A DNA stretch of 64,000 bases from Microbacterium oxydans (lineage in GTDB: Bacteria; Actinomycetota; Actinomycetes; Actinomycetales; Microbacteriaceae): NCBI RefSeq assembly GCF_000956405.1, contig NZ_JYIV01000027.1:248001-312000 (forward strand), written 5' to 3'. Shown one piece after another: positions 25,072 to 33,058 of the stretch (position 1 is its first letter; the number at the start of each line of letters is the position of its first letter). A program made the position numbers and the translations under genes. The notes under the pieces are model-generated. The model ran no database searches, was not told where the DNA came from, and saw nothing but the letters and a program-made list of their open reading frames with translations.

Positions 25072-28000
25072 TTACTGGGGCGCGGTGACGCGGAACGAAT
25101 CGAACGAGACGTTCAGCGGCGCCGTCGAGCTGCCCGACCGGTTGCCGCTGAGACCGACGGAACCCGCGGCCAACGGACTCGCGTCCGTCGCGTTGATCTG
25201 CCAGTTCGCAGGCTCGGTCGTTCCGGTCGCCCAGAGCTTCGCCGAGATGGCGGTGGATGCCGACCCGGTCACGGAGACCTTGAGGCTGTACGACGTGTTC
25301 GCCGCCCACACGAGACCGGGTACGGCCTGCGTCAACAGCACCGTGCCCTCGCGGTGGACCACGAGCCACACGGTTCCGTCAGGACGGAGCCACGCACGGG
25401 CGAAGTACTTCCCCGCGGCCGTCTGCCTCGCGACCACGCCGACGTAGGCGCCGCCGGCGGCAGGGGCCTGGTCGACACGGAACTGGGTCTCCAGGATCGC
25501 GTCGCCGATGGACGTGGAGTTGAGGGTGGCGTGGCGGGTGTCGCCGGCGATCAGATTCAGCTTGCCCTGGCCATCGGCGACGGTCGCCGATGCCTGCGAA
25601 CCACCTGCGATCGTCCACGCACCGCCCGTGACGGCGGTGCCCCAGCCGGGGCCGGCCGTCCGGTCGAACTCGTCGCTCGCCAGCGCGGCCGGGTTCGGCT
25701 GCGGCTGCGGGTCGACCGGCGGCGCCGTGACCGTGACCTGCTGCGTCGCGGTGTGGGTGGCCCCCTTGTCGTCCGTCACCGTGAGGGTCACCGTGTAGGT
25801 TCCCGCCGCGGTGTAGGCCCGCGAGGCGGTGGCTCCCGTCCCCGTCGATCCGTCGCCGAAGTTCCAGGCATAGGACGCGATCGTCCCGTCCGAGTCGGTC
25901 GACGCCCCGCCGTTGACGTTCACCGTCAGCCCTGTCGTCGTGGCCGTGAAGGCCGCGGTCGGCGGGACGTTCGGCTGCGGCTGCGGTTCCGGCTGGGGCT
26001 CCGGCTGTGGCTGCGGTGCCGGCGCGCCGAGGTTCTTCAGCGTGAAGTCGTCGAAGCTCGCCAGGTTGGTGCCGGTCGCACTGCCTGCCCGATAGGAGAA
26101 GACCGTCGGCGCTCCGGCGACCTGCAGCGCCGGCGTGGCGTCGGTCGTGGAGAGCTGCCAGTTGGCGGGTTCCGCAGCTCCGGCCGCCCACAGCTTCGCG
26201 CGGATGGTCGTCGTCCCGGAACCCGTCGTCTCCATGGCGAGGTTGAACGTGCTTCCCGCGGTCCACGTGAGACCGGCGACTGCGGTGCTGGCGATCGCTG
26301 TTCCGTTGCGGTGGATCACGAGCCACGTGGTCCCGTCCGCCCGGTGCCAGGCGAGTGCGCGGTACCCGTTGGAACCGGAGCGACGTGCACCGAGTCCTTC
26401 GTACGCCACACCCGTCGACGGGCCGGAGGCCAGCGAGTAGGTGATCCGTGCGGAGGTGTCGAGCAGAGACGTTCCCTGCAGCAGCATCTCGCGCGTCTCA
26501 CCCGGTGTGAGGTTCACCTTGCCGACGCCGTCTCCGACGGAGGTGACGGCGGCCGAACCGCTCATCGGCGCCCAGGTGCCCCCGACATCGGCTGCACCCC
26601 ACCCGCTCGACACGACACGACCGAAGGAGTCGGACGCGGCGAACACCTGCGCCTGGACGGTCACCGACTTGGTGACGCTGGCCGTTCCACCGAGGCTGTC
26701 GGTCACCGTGAGAGTGATGTCGTGCGCACCCGGCTGGGCGTAGGTGTGACCTGCGGTCGCACCGCTGCCCGCGGCCGTGCCGTCACCCCAGTTCCAGGAG
26801 TACGACAGCGTCGCGCCGTCGGAAGCACTCGAGCCGGCGGCCGAGACGTCGACGTTCATCCCCGACGCCGTCGAGGTGAAGGTCGCGACCGGGTTCGCGT
26901 GGGTCGTGATCGACTCGCGCGTGGTCGTCGCCGTGCCACCGCGGTTGTCGGTGACCGTCAGCGTGACCGTGCGCGTGCCCGCAGAGGCGTACACGTGGCT
27001 GGCGACCTGGCCGGAGGACGTCGAGCCGTCGCCCCAGTTCCAGTCGTAGGAGGCGATCGTGCCGTCCGAGTCGGTCGATGCCGAAGCATCGGCCGAGACC
27101 GAGAGACCTGCGCCGGTGAGCACGAAGGACGCGGTCGGAAGGACGTTGGCCGCCTGCACCGTGACGGGGTTCTCCGTCGTGGTGGCCAGGCCGTTGCTGT
27201 CGGTCACCGTGAGCTTGACGGTGTAGGTGCCCGCCGCCGTGTAGGTGTGCGACACCGTCTTGCCCGTGGCGGACGCGGAGTCATCACCGAAGTCCCAGCG
27301 GTAGCCCGTGATCGTTGCCGAGCCGGTCGGCGCGGACGTACCGGCGTCGAACGCCACCGCGAGGTCCGTCGGCGTCGAGGTGAAGGCTGCGGTCGGCGGC
27401 TGGAAGCCCTTGCCGATGCCGTAGTGGGTCTGCACCTGTGCGGCGGTCAGCGCGTAGGGGTACACCGCGACCTCGTCGAGCGCTCCCTTGAAGTTGCTCG
27501 AGCTCGGTGCGGAGGGCCAGCTGTTGAGGTTGTCTCCGCCGACTCGCCAGTACCCGACGTAGTTCTCGGCGGTGGTCGCGCCGGCCGCGGACGAGACGAG
27601 CACGCCGTCGATGTACAGCTTCATGCCGTCAGCGCTCTGCGTGGCCACCGCGTGGTGCCAGGCGTTGTTGTTCAGCGCAGTGGTGTTCTGGATCGTCTGC
27701 GTGCTGCCGTTGTAGGTACCGAACACCAGACGCCCGTTGTTCGTCATGTAGAGATGACGGTCGTAGCTGGTGGAGTCACCCGAGGCCGCGGAGCCGTAGC
27801 CGAGCAGCTTGCCGCCGGTGGTCGTGTTGGTCTTGAACCACACCTCGGTGGAGAACTCCGCCGCTGCGGCGATCTTGTCGGTCGACGACACTCGGCCGGT
27901 GGAGGTTCCGTTGAAGGTCGACGCACCGGTCGCGGTGTTCTCCACGCCCGAAGCCGAGGAGGTCACGCCCGAGCCGAACACGGGAGGGTTCGCGCCCGCC

Positions 28001-29787
28001 CAGTCCTGCGGCGCGGTGCCCAACGGGTAGTAGAGCTGCGGGTTGTCGGCAGAGACGGCGTTGGTGTAGCTCGAGACCGTTCCCGATGCGACCGTGACGC
28101 TCATGGCCTGGCTGCTGACGGTGTTGCCCGCGCTGTCCTTGGCGACGACCGTGTACTCCTGCTGCGATCCCGGTGCCGCCGTCTTGTCCTCGAGGGTGAC
28201 GGCGGGTCGGTTCCACCAGGTGCCGTTGGCCGTGGTGGTGGCGACGGGGGTGGCCGTGCCGGTACGACGGAGCTCGTACGTGAGCGTCAGGTCATCGCGG
28301 TCCCAGTTGGCTGCGATCGAGACCCGGACGCGACCGGGGATGAACGACTGCGCCGTGCCCGTCCAGTTCGCTCCCGCCAGACGGGGACCGTCCTTGGCCC
28401 CGCCAGGAGGGTTCGTCGAGAAGCGCACGAGTCCCTCGAAGCGGCCGTTGTTCACCGACCGGAACTCACCGCCGATCGAGATCATGTTCCCTGCGCCGGT
28501 GATCGAGAGGCCGGCCTGGCCCAGTCCCGTCGTCACGCCGACGGCCCAGTCGGGCGTCCAGGCGTAGGGTGACGGTGCAGGAGTGCCCGCCCAGTTCTTG
28601 TATGTGCCTCCGGCTGCGGGCTGGTTGCCCAGCGATCCGCGAGCATCGGCCGTGTACGCCTCCGAGTAGCGGTGGGTGCGCGGGTTCTGCTCCGGGTGCA
28701 GACTCATCGTGCCGCACGCGTGGGTGTGGCTGGTCGTGTAGACGACCTTGCCCGTGGAGTACACGCCGTAGTGGTCGCCGAGGCAGTCGGCGATCCAGCG
28801 GACCTGGCCCGTCCCGGCTTCTGCCGCGAAGGTCCCCTCCAGGTTTCCCGTGGCGGCGTCGGCGTAGACCCAGCCCGTGCCGTACACGGCCTTGTCGTCG
28901 GCGGCGAGGCCGAAGATGCCTGCCTTGCCGGAGTTCGAGCCCGTGTTCGAGCCGTTCTTGACCGTCTGCGGGAGCGCCCAGGACGTGTCGACCGCGCCCG
29001 TCGTCTTATCCAGCGCCACGGTTCCGCGCATCGTCAGGTCGCCGTTGACCTGCGAGAAGCGCCCTGCGGCGATGACGTTCTGCCCCGCGGGGTCCATGAC
29101 CATCGCGTCGACCTGGAGGTCGGTCTGCGGCGCCCAGCTCAGCAGGGCTCCGTTGGCGGCGTTGAAGCCGGCGAGGTTCTTGCGGGCGGTGCCGTTGCCC
29201 TGCGTGAACAGTCCGCCCACGTAGACGCTGGTCCCGGATGTCGCCAGGGCGTAGACGCCGCTGCCACCGATCGACGGATTGAAGCCGGCGACCAGCTGAC
29301 CGGTCACGGCGTCGAGGGCCGCGAAGTTCCAGCGCGCCTGGCCATTGACCGAGTTGAAGGAACCGCCGATGTAGATGCGGCTGCCGTCCGGTGACGCGGC
29401 GACGGCCTTGATCACGCCGTTGACCTGGGGCGCGAACGACAGCAGCTGGCCCGTGTTGATGTCATAGGCGAGCACGTTGGAGCGCGCAGTCAAGCTGGTC
29501 CCCGGCGTCGCGAGCGGAGCCCTGGCGTTGTCGAACTTGCCCACCGCGTACACGGTCGACCCGATCATCGTCTGGGCCCAGACGTAGCCGTTGTCGATCT
29601 GCACCGTCGGGATCGGGTCGGAGGTGACGACGTTGTCGTCGCGCTGCAGCAGAGGCGGAGGAGTCGACGGGACATCTGCCGACGCCGCCTGCGCTCCCAA
29701 TGTCGTCATGCCTGCGACGAGCAATGCTGCCGTCACGACAGACGCGAGAGCGCTCAGCGCCCGCCTCGTGGTCGTTGTGTTCCCCAT
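25072..29787 (-). CDS. Large secreted multidomain protein: beta-propeller, LamG and PKD domains
   Basis: A 1571-residue exported protein. Signal peptide about 1-38 (ALLVAGMTTLGAQAASA). Residues about 60-430 look like a propeller of short repeats (RIYIGGSFNSVNG, VYVGGLFTQGNG, NVIAAGRFSQVNG). A fibronectin-like stretch is followed by a LamG domain (about 590-780; FSTEVWFKTNTTTGGKLLGY). Three PKD domains follow (WDFGDDSAS, WNWGDGSTS, WNWGDGTAA), then a lectin-like module (GRVVSSGWGAADVGGTW), a PQPEP linker, a fourth PKD (WNFGDGSTG) and a second copy of the module. No LPXTG or membrane anchor is seen at the C-terminus. It is likely a surface or matrix protein of the polysaccharide layer. Function unproven. 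Confidence 0.88.
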   Translation of the reverse strand: MGNTTTTRRALSALASVVTAALLVAGMTTLGAQAASADVPSTPPPLLQRDDNVVTSDPIPTVQIDNGYVWAQTMIGSTVYAVGKFDNARAPLATPGTSLTARSNVLAYDINTGQLLSFAPQVNGVIKAVAASPDGSRIYIGGSFNSVNGQARWNFAALDAVTGQLVAGFNPSIGGSGVYALATSGTSVYVGGLFTQGNGTARKNLAGFNAANGALLSWAPQTDLQVDAMVMDPAGQNVIAAGRFSQVNGDLTMRGTVALDKTTGAVDTSWALPQTVKNGSNTGSNSGKAGIFGLAADDKAVYGTGWVYADAATGNLEGTFAAEAGTGQVRWIADCLGDHYGVYSTGKVVYTTSHTHACGTMSLHPEQNPRTHRYSEAYTADARGSLGNQPAAGGTYKNWAGTPAPSPYAWTPDWAVGVTTGLGQAGLSITGAGNMISIGGEFRSVNNGRFEGLVRFSTNPPGGAKDGPRLAGANWTGTAQSFIPGRVRVSIAANWDRDDLTLTYELRRTGTATPVATTTANGTWWNRPAVTLEDKTAAPGSQQEYTVVAKDSAGNTVSSQAMSVTVASGTVSSYTNAVSADNPQLYYPLGTAPQDWAGANPPVFGSGVTSSASGVENTATGASTFNGTSTGRVSSTDKIAAAAEFSTEVWFKTNTTTGGKLLGYGSAASGDSTSYDRHLYMTNNGRLVFGTYNGSTQTIQNTTALNNNAWHHAVATQSADGMKLYIDGVLVSSAAGATTAENYVGYWRVGGDNLNSWPSAPSSSNFKGALDEVAVYPYALTAAQVQTHYGIGKGFQPPTAAFTSTPTDLAVAFDAGTSAPTGSATITGYRWDFGDDSASATGKTVSHTYTAAGTYTVKLTVTDSNGLATTTENPVTVQAANVLPTASFVLTGAGLSVSADASASTDSDGTIASYDWNWGDGSTSSGQVASHVYASAGTRTVTLTVTDNRGGTATTTRESITTHANPVATFTSTASGMNVDVSAAGSSASDGATLSYSWNWGDGTAAGSGATAGHTYAQPGAHDITLTVTDSLGGTASVTKSVTVQAQVFAASDSFGRVVSSGWGAADVGGTWAPMSGSAAVTSVGDGVGKVNLTPGETREMLLQGTSLLDTSARITYSLASGPSTGVAYEGLGARRSGSNGYRALAWHRADGTTWLVIHRNGTAIASTAVAGLTWTAGSTFNLAMETTGSGTTTIRAKLWAAGAAEPANWQLSTTDATPALQVAGAPTVFSYRAGSATGTNLASFDDFTLKNLGAPAPQPQPEPQPEPQPQPNVPPTAAFTATTTGLTVNVNGGASTDSDGTIASYAWNFGDGSTGTGATASRAYTAAGTYTVTLTVTDDKGATHTATQQVTVTAPPVDPQPQPNPAALASDEFDRTAGPGWGTAVTGGAWTIAGGSQASATVADGQGKLNLIAGDTRHATLNSTSIGDAILETQFRVDQAPAAGGAYVGVVARQTAAGKYFARAWLRPDGTVWLVVHREGTVLLTQAVPGLVWAANTSYSLKVSVTGSASTAISAKLWATGTTEPANWQINATDASPLAAGSVGLSGNRSGSSTAPLNVSFDSFRVTAPQ

Positions 29788-29799
29788 AGTGACTCCCCA
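29781..29799 (-). promoter_or_regulatory. Two TGGGGA motifs at the start of the PKD-protein gene
   Basis: On the minus strand TGGGGA occurs at 29799-29794 and again overlapping the start codon (ATGGGGA, 29787-29781). The first contains the GGAG that probably serves as ribosome-binding site. Confidence 0.5.
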
Positions 29800-29870
29800 G
29801 CCGCCAGTTTTCTTCTTCGAAAATGTTTAGTGCAATGAAAAACGAAAGTGTGCGAGTACGTTCGTGCGCG

Positions 29871-30479
29871 TCAGGACAGCTGGCCGGCGAAGGTCGCCAC
29901 CGGCTCTCCTGCGGCGTAGTTGACACTGATCTTCACCGAGCGTCCCTGCGTCGGATCGAGCATGAAGACGTAGGTCCCGGTGGTCTTCGCACCCGCGGCG
30001 ACCTCACCCTGCAGGGGCTCGTTCGGACCAGCGGTGGTGGAGACCCCGATGTCGCCGTCGTCGGTGACGAGGCTGACGACCGCGGAGTCGACGCTCTGGG
30101 CGCGCTTCGAGTCGTTGGCCACGGTCAGCGTGACGACGACCGCCGAACCGGCGTACTCGCCGGGCGTCTCGGGCTTGATCGTCGTGGTCGAGATCTTGTC
30201 GATGCTGACGACCATGTCGGTGGAGAGGGAGATCGGCGCGTCGAGCGCCCCGTTCTCCTCGGTGAGCGCCGGGCCCTCTGTCGGGCCCTGGGCCTCGGTG
30301 TCGGCCGGCGGCGTCCAGTCGGTGGTGCTGGTGCCTTCCGGCGCCGGAGACTCCGATGCGCTCGGTGCGGCGGTACAACCGGCCGTCACGAGAGCCAACG
30401 CCACCAAGGGCGCGACGAAGATCGCGCGTCGTGAGCGCGAAGTGCCGTCCCCAGAACGGCATGATGAAACTTTGAACAC
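29871..30479 (-). CDS. Secreted lipoprotein of unknown function
   Basis: A 202-residue lipoprotein. A basic N-region (RSRR) is followed by IFVAPLVALALVTAGC, whose lipobox TAGC gives a lipidated cysteine near residue 35. A Ser/Pro/Thr/Glu-rich linker leads into a beta-sandwich-like domain (AGSAVVVTLTVANDSKRAQS, GAKTTGTYVFML) resembling DUF4352-type telokin-like folds. It starts with GTG at 30479 behind TGGGGAG. It lies just upstream of the PKD-protein gene and is probably part of the same surface system. No catalytic residues are recognisable. Confidence 0.78.
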   Translation of the reverse strand: MFKVSSCRSGDGTSRSRRAIFVAPLVALALVTAGCTAAPSASESPAPEGTSTTDWTPPADTEAQGPTEGPALTEENGALDAPISLSTDMVVSIDKISTTTIKPETPGEYAGSAVVVTLTVANDSKRAQSVDSAVVSLVTDDGDIGVSTTAGPNEPLQGEVAAGAKTTGTYVFMLDPTQGRSVKISVNYAAGEPVATFAGQLS

Positions 30480-30485
30480 TGCAGC

Positions 30486-30507
30486 TCCCCAGAACCCAGA
30501 TTCCCCA
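30486..30507 (-). promoter_or_regulatory. Two TGGGGA motifs upstream of the lipoprotein gene
   Basis: TGGGGA on the minus strand at 30507-30502 (flanked by GATT and AATC, a 4-bp inverted repeat around GGGG) and at 30491-30486. Confidence 0.5.
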
Positions 30508-30603
30508 ATCCCGAAGCCCCCTCGGCTTCAGGTCCCCTTCAACCGCGCGGAACGCGGCGTCGGCTAATCCTAGTGCGAGGTCTGGAAAACCACAAGTGTC
30601 CGG

Positions 30604-31221
30604 TCAGGATGAGTGTCGGCGGTGCCCCCCGAGCTGCGCGAGGATGGTCGCGACGGAGGCCTCGACCTCGCTGATCGTCTCCAGATGACCGCGACTGCCG
30701 TGGCGATCGGCGATGCTCGTCGGATCGACCGCAGTGCGCCCTCGGAGCCGCTGACGCAGGCGTGCCCCGACGCCCCCTGGCGGTGTCAGCGGGACGGCAC
30801 GAGAACGTCCACGATCGAGATGCGCGACGTACTCCACCACCCGATCGGCGGCAGAGGAGGAGAAGCCTTCGCCGAGATGGGCGGCTTCCTTGATCGTGAA
30901 CATCCAGTCACGCGAGCGCGGTGCCATCCGCACCAGTTCGCCGCGGATGTCGCGCGATGCCGTCAGCACGATGCTCGCCTGCTCGATCTGCTCGATCGTC
31001 ACCGGCTGCGCTCGATGCTCCTGCGCCCAGGTCTGCCATTCCTCGTCCTCATGGACTGAGGCCACCGCCGAGCAGATCGGGTCGCCGGCGTTCGCCCGCA
31101 CACCGGCACTGCTGACAGTGATGGGGGAATCCGCGCCGAGCCCGCGACGCAGAGCCAGCTCGGCCAACGGTGAACGGCACACGTTCGCCGCGCACACCAC
31201 CAGGATCTTCTCGTCCGTCAT
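30604..31221 (-). CDS. Low-molecular-weight protein-tyrosine phosphatase
   Basis: A 205-residue cytosolic phosphatase (Wzb/Etp type) expected to dephosphorylate the BY-kinase at 22344. The catalytic P-loop CAANVCRS has C10 and R16 (C-x5-R-S). The usual C-terminal general-acid DPY motif is not intact: the equivalent stretch reads IADRHGS, keeping the Asp but not the Pro-Tyr. The protein is longer than typical LMW-PTPs (about 150) because of a basic insert (RLRQRLRGR). Its start overlaps the CDP-alcohol transferase stop by 4 bp in a three-gene unit. Confidence 0.87.
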   Translation of the reverse strand: MTDEKILVVCAANVCRSPLAELALRRGLGADSPITVSSAGVRANAGDPICSAVASVHEDEEWQTWAQEHRAQPVTIEQIEQASIVLTASRDIRGELVRMAPRSRDWMFTIKEAAHLGEGFSSSAADRVVEYVAHLDRGRSRAVPLTPPGGVGARLRQRLRGRTAVDPTSIADRHGSRGHLETISEVEASVATILAQLGGHRRHSS

Positions 31222-31937
31222 GCGGAAGCACCGAGCCTTCCGATCTCACGGAACCACTTCACCGCGGCGAGCGCGAGGAACAGGACGGCGGCGACGCACA
31301 GAGCGCCGTAGCCGACGAGGAATGCCGGCGTCCACCCCCACAGCACGAACACGAGGCACACCAGCCCGAAGTCCGTCGGGAGCAGGATGAGCGAACGCAG
31401 CAGCGTGCCGCCGCCCCGCTCGTGGGTCGACGCCACCGCGTGCTTGCCCTTGAGCAGATCGTTCAGAAGCATCCCCGAGAAGGTCGTCGTGGCGACGATG
31501 CTGAACACGATCGGGATCAGCAGGAGAAGCGGCGTCTCCGGCAGCACCCGGTAGAGACCGATCAGCACCGCGAGGTGCAGCGAGGCGATCTTGAGCGTGT
31601 CGATGAAGTGGTCGAGCCACTCGCCCTGGGGGCTTCCTCCTCCGCGCAGGCGTGCCACCTGACCATCGGCGGAGTCCCAGGCGTAGCCGAGCACCAGCAG
31701 CAGAGCGATCAGGAGGCCCATGGGCACGTTCACCGGCCCGAACGCGATGAGGCCGATCGCGATGAAGGAGTGCACCGCGCTGATGATCGACACCTGGTTC
31801 GGTGTGAGACCGATCCGATACGCGACAGCGGCGAGGACACGACCGATGCGCCGATTGACGTACACCGAGTAGGCGGGCGCCCCACGGGCATGCCCCTTCT
31901 GTGCACGCGCGAGACGGTGATAGGCGTCTACGACCAT
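31218..31937 (-). CDS. CDP-alcohol phosphatidyltransferase-family membrane enzyme
   Basis: A 239-residue membrane enzyme with about six hydrophobic spans. The complete signature D-G-x2-A-R-x8-G-x3-D-x3-D is present (DGQVARLRGG, then GEWLDHFID). Members transfer an alcohol or phospho-alcohol from a CDP-activated donor. The context, between a GT2 and a tyrosine phosphatase in a polysaccharide locus with a TagD-like enzyme at 37556, suggests transfer of a polyol phosphate to a glycan or lipid carrier rather than ordinary phospholipid synthesis (inference). The ATG at 31937 overlaps the upstream GT2 gene by 10 bp. Confidence 0.87.
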   Translation of the reverse strand: MVVDAYHRLARAQKGHARGAPAYSVYVNRRIGRVLAAVAYRIGLTPNQVSIISAVHSFIAIGLIAFGPVNVPMGLLIALLLVLGYAWDSADGQVARLRGGGSPQGEWLDHFIDTLKIASLHLAVLIGLYRVLPETPLLLLIPIVFSIVATTTFSGMLLNDLLKGKHAVASTHERGGGTLLRSLILLPTDFGLVCLVFVLWGWTPAFLVGYGALCVAAVLFLALAAVKWFREIGRLGASA

Positions 31938-32881
31938 TTCCTGCCCTTCTGGACCGAGGTGTGCGTCCGCGCGATCCGCCGGGCATCGCGCACACCGCGA
32001 AGATAGGCCCGGATCGGAGCGGCCGACTGGATCAGCTGTCGACGGCCACCGCGGAGGATGACCTCCCTGGCCGTGCGCGGGATGGATCTGCGCCAGCGCT
32101 GCACCGCCTCGTCGTCGAGATGGCGCACGGCGTAGAGCATCCGGTTGCGGATGTTGTAGTAGTAGTAGCCCTCGGACTTGGCGCGTGAGGCCTCGGGCTC
32201 CGCGCGCTGCGTGCCTCCCTCGTCGTGCACGGCCCTGGCGTCCTCGACGAGGGCCAGCGAGCCGCCGGCGGACACGACACGACGCGAGAAGTCGACGTCC
32301 TCCCAGTAGAGGAAGTAGTCGTCGTCGAAACCGGCGGCGAGCTCCCAGACCTCGCGCGTGATCCACAGGCAGGCCCCGCTCAACCACGGCTCGAACGGCT
32401 GGGTGTCCTGGGCGTCGCGCTTGCGGCGCGCGCGCATCGTGCCGTCGGCGAGCAGGAGATCGATTCCGGCGAACCAGGTCTTGCCGTCCGAGTCTGTGAT
32501 GATCGGGGAGGCCAGGGTCGTGCGGTCTGCCTGGGTGACCGCGGCAAGTCGCTCCAGCGAGGCGCGATCGATGTGGGCGTCCGGATTGATCACGAGCACG
32601 TCGGTGGCCCCCTCGGCGAGCGCGCGCGCCACGCCTGTGTTGACACCACCGCCGAAGCCCGAGTTGTGCTCCGGTTCGATCAGGAGCCAGCCCTGCGCGT
32701 CGGCGACCTCTCTGGCGGCGCGCCGCTCGTCGGCGGTCGACCAGTTGTCGACGACGATCACGAGCGCATGCGGGTCGACCGCGCGCGCTTCGCGCTCCAC
32801 CGTCACCAGGTTGCGCTCGAGCAGCCGCGCCGAGGCGTAGTTGACCACGACCACGGCAAGCCGTCCGTGCTCGATTGACAC
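31928..32881 (-). CDS. GT2 glycosyltransferase
   Basis: A 317-residue GT-A glycosyltransferase. The N-terminus VVVVNYASARLLERNLVTVE, the NSGFGGGVNTGVARAL motif, NPDAH (the DxD-equivalent metal site) and the acceptor motif FDDDYFLYWEDVDFSRR are typical of rhamnosyltransferase-like GT2 enzymes. It is cytosolic, acting on the lipid-linked repeat unit. It starts with GTG and is first gene of a leftward unit with the CDP-alcohol transferase and phosphatase. The donor sugar cannot be deduced. Confidence 0.9.
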   Translation of the reverse strand: MSIEHGRLAVVVVNYASARLLERNLVTVEREARAVDPHALVIVVDNWSTADERRAAREVADAQGWLLIEPEHNSGFGGGVNTGVARALAEGATDVLVINPDAHIDRASLERLAAVTQADRTTLASPIITDSDGKTWFAGIDLLLADGTMRARRKRDAQDTQPFEPWLSGACLWITREVWELAAGFDDDYFLYWEDVDFSRRVVSAGGSLALVEDARAVHDEGGTQRAEPEASRAKSEGYYYYNIRNRMLYAVRHLDDEAVQRWRRSIPRTAREVILRGGRRQLIQSAAPIRAYLRGVRDARRIARTHTSVQKGRKWS

Positions 32882-33058
32882 GCGATCCTCCCCCCGGATC
32901 CGGCTCGCGGATCGCCTCGGGTCGCCGGTCGAATTCCCCAGAGTCGCGACCGACGTCGACTCCCAGGTGAACGACTATACGCGAGAGCCCGCTCGACGAG
33001 CGGTATCAGGGGTTCGCGATACGATGAGCCGGCGTCGGAGTCGAGGCGCGATACTGCC

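Noticed and set aside
24973..28572. 1199-codon open frame on the plus strand
   Set aside because: It is antisense to the PKD/LamG gene; translation is Arg/Gly/Ala-rich low-complexity with no domain signature, as expected for a GC-rich shadow frame.
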